Assembly (NCBI GenBank): GCA_964612075.1
Contig: CAZTFC010000009.1
Location: forward strand, 1-62,497
DNA from: UBA2219 sp964612075
GTDB taxonomy: Bacteria > Desulfobacterota > Deferrimicrobia > Deferrimicrobiales > Deferrimicrobiaceae
DNA: 62,497 nucleotides
Direction of reading: 5' to 3'
The translations under genes were made by a program, and so were the position numbers. Under the pieces are notes generated by a model, which had not been told where the DNA came from, ran no database searches, and worked only from the letters and a program-made list of their open reading frames with translations. This document shows positions 1 through 9,052 of the stretch, one piece after another. How positions within the stretch are numbered: the first letter of the stretch is position 1; every line of letters begins with the position of its first letter.

Positions 1-87
1 TGGTGCCGGAGGAGGGGGTCGAACCCTCACGGCCTTGCGGCCACGGGATTTTGAGTCCCGCGCGTCTGCCAGTTCCACCACTCCGGC
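1..87 (-). tRNA. tRNA-Leu (anticodon CAA)
   Basis: Read on the minus strand this is a full cloverleaf. The acceptor stem GCCGGAG pairs with CTCCGGC, and the seven-base anticodon loop CTCAAAA is closed by a CGGGA/TCCCG stem. A long variable arm built on GGCCGCAAGGCC marks a class II tRNA, followed by a GGTTCGACCC T-arm and an encoded CCA ending at base 1. Anticodon CAA reads UUG leucine codons. The gene is complete even though it touches the window edge. Confidence 0.96.
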
Positions 88-103
88 GAAAATACGAACC
101 TAC

Positions 104-132
104 TTTATACATTGTTTTCCTCGACGGTTCAA
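104..132 (-). promoter_or_regulatory. Sigma70-type promoter of tRNA-Leu
   Basis: On the minus strand TTGAAC (127-132) and TATAAA (104-109) are separated by 17 bases. The -10 box lies 16 bases upstream of the first base of the tRNA. Both boxes are close to consensus and stand out in GC-rich surroundings. Confidence 0.7.
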
Positions 133-242
133 ACGGATGCGGCCGGGCGTAAAGACGTATAATCATGGCAATCCGGCTCATGTGTGTCCCGGTTCTGGCG
201 AAGAACTCATCAACGTCCCGGTTCTGTGGTTGAGGAGACCCC

Positions 243-1640
243 ATGAAGCTGCCCGCCACCAAGATCGTGTGCACGATCGGCCCCGCGTCCGATTCGCCGC
301 CCGTCGTCGCGGAGCTGATCCGGCACGGGATGTCCGTCGCGCGGTTCAATTTCTCTCACGGCAAACATGAAACGCACGCCCGCGCCATCGAGGTCGTGCG
401 GGAGGAAGCCCGGCGGCAGGGGCGACACGTGGCGATCCTGCAGGACCTGCAGGGGCCCAAGATCCGGCTGGGCCGCTTCGGGCAGGGGCGCGTCGTTCTG
501 AAGAAGGGGGCCGACTTCACCCTGACCACCGGGCACGTCCGCGGCGACGAGACGATCTGCGGCGTCGACTACGAGGGGCTGCCCGCCGACGTCCGTCCCG
601 GGGACCGGATCCTCCTCAAGGACGGGGCCGTGCGGCTCTCCGTCCGAACGGTTTCCGGGCGTCAGGTGCGGTGCCGTGTCGAGCAGGGGGGGGAGGTGGG
701 AGACCGGCAGGGGGTCAACCTGCCCGACGGGAAAGTATCGCTGCCTTCCTTGACGAGGAAGGACCGGGACGACCTGAAGTTCGGACTCGGCCTCGGCGTC
801 GACTACGTGGCGCTTTCCTTCGTCCGGTCGGCCGAGGACGTCCGGGGGCTGGTCCGGGCGATTCGGGCGGCGGGGAAGCGCGTGCCGGTCATCGCCAAGC
901 TGGAGAAGCCGCAGGCTCTGGAGAACCTCGACGGGATCCTGTCCGCGGCCGATTCCGTGATGGTCGCGCGGGGCGACCTCGGGGTGGAGACCTCGCTCGA
1001 GGACGTCCCCCATCTCCAGCAGCGGATCATCACGGCGGCGCTCACCGCCGGGGTCAACGTGATCACCGCGACGCAGATGCTCGAGTCGATGGTGGACAGC
1101 CCCGTGCCGACGAGGGCGGAGGTCTCCGACGTGGCCCATGCGGTCTGGGACGGGACCGACGCGGTGATGCTGTCGGGGGAGACCTCCATGGGGAAATTCC
1201 CGGCGAAGGCGGTGGAGACCATGCGGAAGGTGGTGGAGAGCGCGGAGCGGAGGATGCCGCCCGCCCCGGACGAGCTCTGGCGTCCCTATGGCACTGCGGG
1301 CGCGGTCGCGGACGCCGCATGCAGGGCGGCGGTCGCCCTCCCGGCGAGGGCGGTGGTCGTGTTCACCCGGTCCGGGCGCTCCGCGGCGATCCTGGCGGCT
1401 TCGCGCCCGGCCGTGCCGGTGGTCGCCTTCACCCCCTCGCGGAAGACCGCCGCGCGCATGGCGCTCCATCGCGGAGTGGAGCCGATGCTCCTCGAGGAGG
1501 AGACGGAGGCCGAAGCCATGAAGAGGAAGGCCGTGAGGATGCTCCGCCGCCTGCGCAGGGTCAGGGCGGGCGACCTGCTGGTCCTGGTCTACGGAGCGGA
1601 AAACGCCCCCTGCGACCGGCTGCGGATCGTCACGGCGTGA
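243..1640 (+). CDS. pyk: Pyruvate kinase
   Basis: Converts phosphoenolpyruvate and ADP to pyruvate and ATP, the last step of glycolysis, in the cytoplasm. The 465-residue product has the family's usual length. It begins with the ATKIVCTIGPAS substrate motif, has the active-site KLEKPQ segment near residue 218, the ARGDLGVE motif near 241 and the TATQMLESM and PTRAEVSDVA motifs near 275-295, followed by the C-terminal domain. The ATG at 243 follows a GAGGAG ribosome binding site. A lone TATAAT at 158-163 could be the -10 box, but no convincing -35 precedes it. cvpA follows 43 bases downstream on the same strand. Confidence 0.96.
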   Translation: MKLPATKIVCTIGPASDSPPVVAELIRHGMSVARFNFSHGKHETHARAIEVVREEARRQGRHVAILQDLQGPKIRLGRFGQGRVVLKKGADFTLTTGHVRGDETICGVDYEGLPADVRPGDRILLKDGAVRLSVRTVSGRQVRCRVEQGGEVGDRQGVNLPDGKVSLPSLTRKDRDDLKFGLGLGVDYVALSFVRSAEDVRGLVRAIRAAGKRVPVIAKLEKPQALENLDGILSAADSVMVARGDLGVETSLEDVPHLQQRIITAALTAGVNVITATQMLESMVDSPVPTRAEVSDVAHAVWDGTDAVMLSGETSMGKFPAKAVETMRKVVESAERRMPPAPDELWRPYGTAGAVADAACRAAVALPARAVVVFTRSGRSAAILAASRPAVPVVAFTPSRKTAARMALHRGVEPMLLEEETEAEAMKRKAVRMLRRLRRVRAGDLLVLVYGAENAPCDRLRIVTA

Positions 1641-1683
1641 GGCGGCGCTTGAAGATTCCCGGGGCGGCGGGGATAATATCGCC

Positions 1684-2223
1684 ATGAATTCCATCGACAT
1701 CGCGGTAGTAGCGCTTTGCGCCCTGTTCGGCGTCTTCGGGGTCCTTCGCGGGCTGGTCCGGCAGGTCATCTCCGTCGCAGGGCTGGTCGCCGGGCACCTG
1801 GCCGGCATCCGGTATTACGAAACCGCCGTTTCCTGGCTGAACCTTTCCTTCCAGTACTCCAAGGTGGTCGGGTACGCCGCCGTCTTCCTCGCGGTCTGGC
1901 TGCTCTTCGTCCTCGTCGGCTCGTTCATCGAGGGGAGGATCCGCGCGTCGAAGCTGTCGTTCATGGACCGGGTCGGGGGGCTGGTCGTGGGGGCGGCGAA
2001 GGGCGCGCTGCTGGCGGTGCTGCTGGTGTTCCTGCTCGTGATCTTCCTGCCGAAGGACTCGGAGGTGCTGCGGGAGTCGAAGGCCGCCCCCTTCTGCATC
2101 TCAGCGGGCCAGTGGCTTGCGGAGGCGTTCCCGGACCGCTTCGCCGATACCTTCCGGGAAAAGATCCGGGCGGCCGAAAAGCGGCCGCCCGGCCCACCTT
2201 CTGTCCCCAGGCGGGGAGTCTGA
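1684..2223 (+). CDS. cvpA: CvpA family inner-membrane protein
   Basis: A 179-residue hydrophobic protein of the CvpA family, named after colicin V production in E. coli. The biochemical role is not settled; links to envelope stress and bile resistance have been reported in other bacteria. The N-terminal part (residues 4-40) holds the family's typical IDI...GVFGVLRGLVRQV pattern. Further hydrophobic stretches lie near 60-85 and 105-125, giving about four membrane segments, and the tail is polar. It ends three bases before the convergent thiC stop. The family call is firm, the function is not. Confidence 0.85.
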   Translation: MNSIDIAVVALCALFGVFGVLRGLVRQVISVAGLVAGHLAGIRYYETAVSWLNLSFQYSKVVGYAAVFLAVWLLFVLVGSFIEGRIRASKLSFMDRVGGLVVGAAKGALLAVLLVFLLVIFLPKDSEVLRESKAAPFCISAGQWLAEAFPDRFADTFREKIRAAEKRPPGPPSVPRRGV

Positions 2224-2226
2224 CCC

Positions 2227-3521
<1,295 letters not shown>

Positions 3522-3525
<4 letters not shown>

Positions 3526-4244
3526 GACCTTTCCTCCTGTCCTTCTCTATACTTAGAGATGGCGTCATTGACCGAGTCGTTGATTTCCGATGCCGCCGCT
3601 TCCTGGTCTTCGGCGGCGAGGATCGCCGAGATCATCGCGATCCCGTCCGCGCCCGCCTTCACCACTTCGTCGATGTCGCGCGCCCCCACGCCGCCCAGGG
3701 CGAAGACCGGGATGCGCGCCGAGGCGCACGCCTTCCGAAGCGCGTCGACGCCCAGGGGGGGGCCGAAAGCCGCCTTCGAAGGCGTGTAGTACACCGGGCC
3801 GAACACGGCGAAATCGGCCCCCGCGGCCTGCGCCGCCGCGAGCTGCTCCTCGCTGTGCGTCGAGACGCCGATCAGCCGGCCCGGCCCCAGGAGGCGTCTT
3901 GCCTCCTCCGGGGGGATCGACGATTCCCCCAGGTGCACGCCGTCGGCGCCGGAGGCCAGCGCGACGTCCACCCGGTCGTTGATCAGCAGCTTCGCGCCCC
4001 GCCGCGCGGTGAGGACCCGCATCTCCCGGGCGAGCTCCAGCAGCTCTCCGGCCCCGAGGTCCTTCTCCCGGAGCTGGACCGCGCGCACTCCCCCGGCAAG
4101 GGCGCGTTCCACGGCCCGGAGCAGGTCGCCCCCGCTCGCCAGCCGCCGGTCCGTGATCAGGTACACGCGGAAGTCCACCGCCGCGCGAAGCCCGACCGGG
4201 AACGATTCCCGCTTTGCGGTCGCGTCGCGCAAGCTCTCAACCAC
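3522..4244 (-). CDS. thiE: Thiamine phosphate synthase ThiE
   Basis: Couples hydroxymethylpyrimidine diphosphate to thiazole phosphate, giving thiamine phosphate. The 240-residue TIM-barrel protein shows RVYLITDRR, the LREKD pyrophosphate-binding motif, LLINDRVDVAL, GVHLGESS, GVSTHS and FGPVYYTPSK, all hallmarks of ThiE, followed by ALGGV near residue 185. The GTG start at 4244 overlaps thiS by 8 bases and leaves about 25 residues before the first conserved strand. An internal GTG just before DFRVYLITD would give a more usual N-terminus, so the start is uncertain. The gene is translationally coupled to thiS upstream and thiC downstream. Confidence 0.94.
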
Positions 4245-4452
4245 CGCCGACCAGCGTGACGATCTCGAGGCGATCCCCCTCGCCGATCTCGGTCGCGTCG
4301 AACGCCGGCTTCCGGATGATCTCCGCGTTCCGCTCGACGGCCACGCGCGTCTCCGGGAGGGAAAGCTCCCGGAGAAGACCCGACACCGTCGTTCCGGAGG
4401 GTACCTCTCGGTCCCGCCCGTTGAGGACGATCTTTATCCGCTCGTTTCCCAT
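4237..4452 (-). CDS. thiS: Sulfur carrier protein ThiS
   Basis: A 71-residue ubiquitin-like sulfur carrier that delivers sulfur for the thiamine thiazole ring. It starts MGNERIKIVLNGR, carries the LPETRVAVERN strand-turn of the family and ends in GGG, the C-terminal glycine tail that is thiocarboxylated. The open frame continues upstream to 4530, but that extension runs through the terminator hairpin. The ATG at 4452, behind CGGAG, gives the normal length. thiG, thiF and thiH are not in this window. Confidence 0.88.
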   Translation of the reverse strand: MGNERIKIVLNGRDREVPSGTTVSGLLRELSLPETRVAVERNAEIIRKPAFDATEIGEGDRLEIVTLVGGG

Positions 4453-4481
4453 TTTTGGAATCTCCGCCCTTCTTCCGGCCG

Positions 4482-4515
4482 AAAATAAAAAAACCGTGCC
4501 ACATGTGGCACGGTT
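4482..4515 (-). terminator. Intrinsic terminator between TPP riboswitch and thiS
   Basis: On the minus strand the perfect 24-base palindrome at 4492-4515 (AACCGTGCCACA and its complement) is followed directly by a run of Ts broken by one A. It lies immediately downstream of the riboswitch and upstream of thiS, as expected for a terminator that forms when thiamine pyrophosphate is bound. Confidence 0.88.
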
Positions 4516-4528
4516 CGAAGAGCTCACC

Positions 4529-4612
4529 ACCTCCCTGCGCCGGTATTACCCGGATCAGGTTCGACGGGTTGCCCGTGTATTCCGACGGGCTCTCAGCGAA
4601 AGCACCCCAAGC
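4529..4612 (-). promoter_or_regulatory. TPP riboswitch (THI element)
   Basis: The minus strand carries the classic THI-box order: GGGGTGC, then CTGAGA, then CCCGTCGAACCTGATC, then GGGTAATACCGGCGCAGGGA. These are the pyrimidine- and pyrophosphate-sensing helices of the aptamer. With the terminator just downstream it should switch off thiS-thiE-thiC transcription when thiamine pyrophosphate is plentiful. The core is unmistakable; the outer ends of the P1 helix are approximate. Confidence 0.96.
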
Positions 4613-4764
4613 GGTATCGATCATCCTATATTAGGTTCCAACCGCTGTCAACCGGCGGGGTTTCCCGTTTTTTCCCCGTCCCGGCCGACCTTTACTTGCT
4701 CCGGGGGGGTGGGGTAAACTTCCTGTCACATCGACAGACGACGCTTTCCCGCGAGGTTTCGATT

Positions 4765-5877
4765 TTGGCCCGACCCACGGTGGCGGAGATTCGACTCCCG
4801 GCCCTCCGGCACAACTTCCATGCCCTGCGGTCCCTGCTCCCGGAACGGACCGGGGTGATCGCCGTCGTCAAGGCGAACGCCTACGGTCACGGAGCGGTCC
4901 CCGCGGCGCTCGCCCTGGAGGCCGAGGGGGCGGCGATGCTGGCCGTGGCGACGGTCGAAGAGGGGGTCGAGCTGCGTCTCGGGGGTGTCCGGGCCCCGAT
5001 CCTGGTGTTCGGAGAGGTGGACCCGGCGTCCGCGGAGGATGCCCACGGGCATTCCCTTTCCGCCGTCCTCTTCGACCGGAGGCAGGCGGCCGACCTCGCC
5101 CGCGTCGCCGCGAAGGCCGGAAGGCCCTTTCCCGTTCACGTCAAGGTGGACACGGGCATGGGGAGGGTGGGGTTCCTTCCCGCCGAGGCGATCGGTCTCC
5201 TCGACGAGCTCCGGTCGAACCGGTTTTTAAGGCTCGAGGGGTGGATGACCCACCTCTCCTCCGCGGACGGCCCGGCGGAGGAAGACCGGGCGTTCACGGA
5301 AGCGCAGCTTTTCTCCTTCGCGGGAACGGCGGCCCGGGCGCGCGAAGGCGGGGGCGGCGTGGTCGCGCACGCGCTGAACAGCGCGGGGATCCTCTCTTTC
5401 CACGATCATCCGTTCGACGCCGTCCGGCCGGGCATCGCGCTCTACGGGTATTCCCCGCTCGCGCCGGAGGCGACGCCCGTTTCCCTGCGCCCCGTGATGC
5501 GGATCGTGTCCCGGATCATTTCCCTGAAAGAGCTTCCCGACGGCCGGCCGGTCAGCTACAACCGGCGCTATGTCTGCCGCGGCGCGCGGCGGATCGCCGT
5601 CGTCCCCGTCGGGTACGCGGACGGCTACCGGCGCGACTTGACGGGGCGGGGGCGGATGTCGGTGGCCGGGCGGACGGCCGACGTCGCGGGGACGGTCTGC
5701 ATGGACCTGACGATGCTCGACGTGACCGGCATTCCCGGCGTGGAGGTCGGCTCCGAGGTGGAGGTCATGGGGGAGACGTCCATGACCGCGGGGGAGATCG
5801 CCCGCCTGTGCGGCACGATCCCCTACGAGATCCTCACCGGCGTGGGCCCGCGGGTCCCGAGGAAGATCGTTGACTGA
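4765..5877 (+). CDS. alr: Alanine racemase
   Basis: PLP-dependent enzyme that interconverts L- and D-alanine, supplying D-alanine for peptidoglycan. From the chosen start it is 370 residues. The PLP lysine lies in VVKANAYGHG (about K36), followed by VKVDTGMGRVGF near 125, the substrate-side motif RPGIALYG and VPVGYADGYRR. The frame opens upstream at a TTG (4696), but the TTG at 4765, about 9 bases after GAGG and just before ARPTVAEI, gives the normal N-terminus; I infer that start. It overlaps mlaE by 8 bases. Confidence 0.93.
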   Translation: MARPTVAEIRLPALRHNFHALRSLLPERTGVIAVVKANAYGHGAVPAALALEAEGAAMLAVATVEEGVELRLGGVRAPILVFGEVDPASAEDAHGHSLSAVLFDRRQAADLARVAAKAGRPFPVHVKVDTGMGRVGFLPAEAIGLLDELRSNRFLRLEGWMTHLSSADGPAEEDRAFTEAQLFSFAGTAARAREGGGGVVAHALNSAGILSFHDHPFDAVRPGIALYGYSPLAPEATPVSLRPVMRIVSRIISLKELPDGRPVSYNRRYVCRGARRIAVVPVGYADGYRRDLTGRGRMSVAGRTADVAGTVCMDLTMLDVTGIPGVEVGSEVEVMGETSMTAGEIARLCGTIPYEILTGVGPRVPRKIVD

Positions 5878-6664
5878 GCGCCCCCCGGGCCGCGTGACGG
5901 CCGCCGTCGAGGGGGTCGGCGAGCGCGTCTACGGGATGGTGCAGGAGCTGGGGGCGGTATCCACCCTTCTGTTCCGGGTCGTCGCCGGGGCGGCGCGCAG
6001 GCCGTTTGAATTCCGGAATGTAATCAAGCAGATGGAAGAGGTCGGCGTCCGCTCGGTGCCGGTGGTGCTCGTCACCGCCACCTTCACCGGCATGGTGCTC
6101 GCCCTGCAGAGCTTCTCGGGGTTCGAGCGGTTCGGCGCCACGAGCCTGGTCGGGACCGTGGTGGCCCTGTCCATCACCCGGGAGCTGGGGCCGGTCTTCG
6201 CGGGGCTGATGGTCTCGGGGCGCGTGGGCGCCTCCATGGCGGCGGAGCTCGGGACGATGAAGGTCACCGAGCAGATCGACGCGCTCGTCACGCTGGCGAC
6301 CGACCCCGTGAAATACCTGGTCGTGCCGCGCGTGATCGCCGCCACGGTCGTCCTGCCGATCCTGGTCGTGTTCGCGGATTTCGTCGGCATCCTGGGCGGC
6401 TATTTCGTGGCGGTCCACGTGATGGGCGCGAACCCCCACGTGTACGTCGCGAAGACGTACCAGTACCTGGAGTTCAGGGACATCTACACCGGGCTGGTCA
6501 AGGCGGCCGTCTTCGGGTCCCTGATCGCCCTGATCTCGTGCCACAACGGGTTCGTCGCGCGGGGCGGGGCGGAGGGCGTGGGGCGGGCGACCACCCGGGC
6601 GGTGGTGACCTCGTCCATGATGGTGCTCGTCTCGGACTACTTCATGACCTCGCTCATGTTCTGA
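5870..6664 (+). CDS. mlaE: MlaE-family ABC permease of phospholipid transport
   Basis: Inner-membrane permease of an MCE-type lipid transporter. The 264-residue protein has the MlaE pattern: an N-terminal interfacial helix, then hydrophobic segments holding VTATFTGMVLALQ, the conserved ELGPVFAGLMVSGRVGASMAAELGTM region near residues 100-125, and further membrane spans to the C-terminus, about five or six in all. It overlaps alr by 8 bases and is followed by its ATPase mlaF after 30 bases and by mlaD. Substrate and direction of transport cannot be read from the sequence; phospholipid is the family's usual cargo. Confidence 0.93.
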   Translation: MTERPPGRVTAAVEGVGERVYGMVQELGAVSTLLFRVVAGAARRPFEFRNVIKQMEEVGVRSVPVVLVTATFTGMVLALQSFSGFERFGATSLVGTVVALSITRELGPVFAGLMVSGRVGASMAAELGTMKVTEQIDALVTLATDPVKYLVVPRVIAATVVLPILVVFADFVGILGGYFVAVHVMGANPHVYVAKTYQYLEFRDIYTGLVKAAVFGSLIALISCHNGFVARGGAEGVGRATTRAVVTSSMMVLVSDYFMTSLMF

Positions 6665-6694
6665 CCGGCGGGGGAAGGAGAGGCAACCCGGGGG

Positions 6695-7495
6695 ATGATC
6701 GAGATCCGCGGCCTGTGCAAGCGGTTCGGGAAGAAGGTGGTCCTCGACGGGCTGGACCTCACCGTGCCGCGCGGGGAGAACATGGTCGTCATCGGCGGCA
6801 GCGGGACCGGCAAGTCCGTCCTGCTCAAGTGCGTCGTGGGCCTCATGCGCCCCGACGAAGGGGAGATCCGGATCGACGGGGAGGACATCACGCGGATGGC
6901 CGAGGAGGAGCTCGTCCGGGTCCGGCGCAGGTTCGGGATGCTCTTCCAGGCGTCGGCCCTGTTCGACTCCATGGACGTGGGGGACAACGTCGGCTTCGCG
7001 CTTCGGCGGCTCCGGAAATACCCCGAGGAGCGGATCCGGGAGGTGGTGGAGGAGAAGCTGTCGATGGTCGGCCTGCGGGAGATCCAGCGGCTGATGCCCG
7101 CGGAGCTCTCGGGCGGCATGAAGAAGCGGGTGGGGCTGGCCCGGGCCATCGCCTCCGAGCCCGACATCCTGCTGTACGACGAGCCGACGACGGGGCTGGA
7201 CCCCATCATGGCCGATGTCATCAACGACCTGATCGTCTCGCTGCGGGAGCGGCTGGGGGTGACTTCCATCACCATCACGCACGACATGGCCTCCGCGTAC
7301 AAGATCGCCGACCGGATGGCCATGCTGTACAAGGGGAGGATCGTCGAGACGGGCACCCCGGAGGAGATCCGGAACACGGCGAACCCCGTGGTGGCCCAGT
7401 TCGTCCAGGGGCGGGCCCGCGGTCCCATCACCGACGAGAGCGAGGAATTCGTACGCTTCGTCCGCGGAGGGGCAAAGGGGGAAAAGGGCGCATGA
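6695..7495 (+). CDS. mlaF: MlaF-family ABC ATPase
   Basis: Cytoplasmic ATPase of the lipid transporter formed with MlaE and MlaD. The 266-residue protein has Walker A GGSGTGKS near residues 36-43, a Q-loop at LFQASALFDSMDV, the ABC signature LSGGMKKRVGLARA near 139, Walker B LLYDEPTTGLDP and the switch histidine in THDM. The QASALFDSMDV stretch after the Q-loop is typical of MlaF-type rather than importer ATPases. The C-terminal tail is charged. mlaD begins 98 bases downstream. Confidence 0.94.
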   Translation: MIEIRGLCKRFGKKVVLDGLDLTVPRGENMVVIGGSGTGKSVLLKCVVGLMRPDEGEIRIDGEDITRMAEEELVRVRRRFGMLFQASALFDSMDVGDNVGFALRRLRKYPEERIREVVEEKLSMVGLREIQRLMPAELSGGMKKRVGLARAIASEPDILLYDEPTTGLDPIMADVINDLIVSLRERLGVTSITITHDMASAYKIADRMAMLYKGRIVETGTPEEIRNTANPVVAQFVQGRARGPITDESEEFVRFVRGGAKGEKGA

Positions 7496-7593
7496 CGGCC
7501 GGGGCGGCTTGGCCCCTGAGGGCGCCCGCGAGCGGTGGTATAGTATTCCCTTCCGGAAGACCGGCGGTCCGAGACCCCAGGGGGGAGGCGTAG

Positions 7594-9036
7594 ATGTCCA
7601 GGGAAGCCCGGGTCGGGATCTTCGTCCTGCTGGGGCTGATCATCCTCACGTATTTCACCTTCCGCGTCAGCAAGTGGGGGCTGATCGCGGAGCGGGGATA
7701 CCGGCTGACCGTGGACGTCGAGTCGGCGGCGGGGATCGAGCCCAAGGCGGACGTGAAGATGGCGGGGGTCCCGATCGGCAAGATCGAGGAGATCCGGCTC
7801 GCCGGGAACCGCGCGCAGCTCGTCCTGCGGATCCGGCCCGAATTCGGCATCCCCGCGGACTCCGTCGGCGTCATCCAGTCGCAGGGATTCCTGGGGGAGA
7901 GGTACCTCGAGCTGGTCCCGGGGAGGGACCCCCGTCTCCTGGCCGACGGGGAGCGCGTCATCCGCACCGAGGCGCCGGCCAGCATGGACGCCCTCGTGAA
8001 GAAGCTCGATTCCATCGGGGACGACATCAAGAAGTTCACCACGAGCATTTCCGAGTCCTTCGGCACGGAGGAAGGGAAGGAGTCGCTCAAGCGGATCATC
8101 GCGAACATCGACCGGCTGACCGCCGACCTCGCCAACATCTCCTCCGGGAGCCGCGAGGACATCCGCGCCGTCATCGCCAACCTGCGCGCCTTCTCCGAGA
8201 CGCTGAAGGAGGAGACCCCCGGGCTGGTCGCCAAGCTCGAGAGGATGGGCGACGACGTGAGCGGGGTGGTGGGCGACAACCGGGAGAACCTGAAAGAGAG
8301 CATCGCGAACCTCAAGGCCGCCTCCGCGAGGCTCGACAACACCCTCGACCACGCCGGGAAGGTGATGGCCAAGATCGACCGCGGGGAGGGGACCCTGGGC
8401 AAGCTCGTCAACGACAACACCGCCCACACCTCCATCACGGACACCCTCGAGGGGATCAACCGGTACGTCCGCAAGACGGAGCAGCTCAAGACCTTCATCG
8501 ACTACCGGCTGGAATGGCTTTCCCGGCCCGACGAGTACAAGCACTACGTCAACCTCCGCCTCCAGCCGACGGCCGACAAGTATTACCAGATCGGCGTGGT
8601 CGACGACCCGCGCGGCAGGTACAAGAACATCGTGAAGACGGAGACCGTGACCCCGCCGGGGACGACCGTCACGACCGAAGAGGACAGCTACGACGACAAG
8701 CTGAAGTTCACCGCCCTCATCGCCAAGCGGTTCCACGGCTTCACGGTGAAGGGCGGAATGATCGAGTCCTCCGGCGGCCTCGGGGTCGATTACGAGCTGC
8801 TCAAGGACCGCCTCACGCTGGGCACGGAGATCTACGACTTCTCCAGGAAGGACCTGCATCCGCACCTGAAGGTCTACGGCAACTACGACGTCGTGAAGAA
8901 CTTCTTCATCACCGGCGGGGTGGACGAGGTCCTGAACAGCGAGAGGGACCTGCGGTCGCTGTTCCTGGGCTTCGGCATCAAGTTCGCGGACGAGGACATA
9001 AAGACCGTCATCGGGGCGGTCCCCATCAAACCGTAA
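7594..9036 (+). CDS. mlaD: MlaD-like MCE protein with helical stalk and beta-rich C-terminus
   Basis: Binds and shuttles lipid in the periplasm as the MCE partner of MlaEF. One N-terminal membrane helix (residues 5-25) is followed by a single MCE domain (about 36-120). Then come long amphipathic helices (about 130-290), including EGTLGKLVND, and from residue 300 to the end a series of some ten amphipathic beta-strands finishing in SLFLGFGIKF. At 480 residues it is far longer than E. coli MlaD (about 180). I infer the last part may be an outer-membrane barrel. The ATG follows GGGGAGG. A TATAGT at 7540-7545 could be a local -10, without a clear -35. Confidence 0.9.
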   Translation: MSREARVGIFVLLGLIILTYFTFRVSKWGLIAERGYRLTVDVESAAGIEPKADVKMAGVPIGKIEEIRLAGNRAQLVLRIRPEFGIPADSVGVIQSQGFLGERYLELVPGRDPRLLADGERVIRTEAPASMDALVKKLDSIGDDIKKFTTSISESFGTEEGKESLKRIIANIDRLTADLANISSGSREDIRAVIANLRAFSETLKEETPGLVAKLERMGDDVSGVVGDNRENLKESIANLKAASARLDNTLDHAGKVMAKIDRGEGTLGKLVNDNTAHTSITDTLEGINRYVRKTEQLKTFIDYRLEWLSRPDEYKHYVNLRLQPTADKYYQIGVVDDPRGRYKNIVKTETVTPPGTTVTTEEDSYDDKLKFTALIAKRFHGFTVKGGMIESSGGLGVDYELLKDRLTLGTEIYDFSRKDLHPHLKVYGNYDVVKNFFITGGVDEVLNSERDLRSLFLGFGIKFADEDIKTVIGAVPIKP

Positions 9037-9052
9037 AAGAAAGGCCGACATC

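Noticed and set aside
158..163. TATAAT as a pyk promoter
   Set aside because: No -35 box at a usual distance. Kept only as a remark in the pyk entry.
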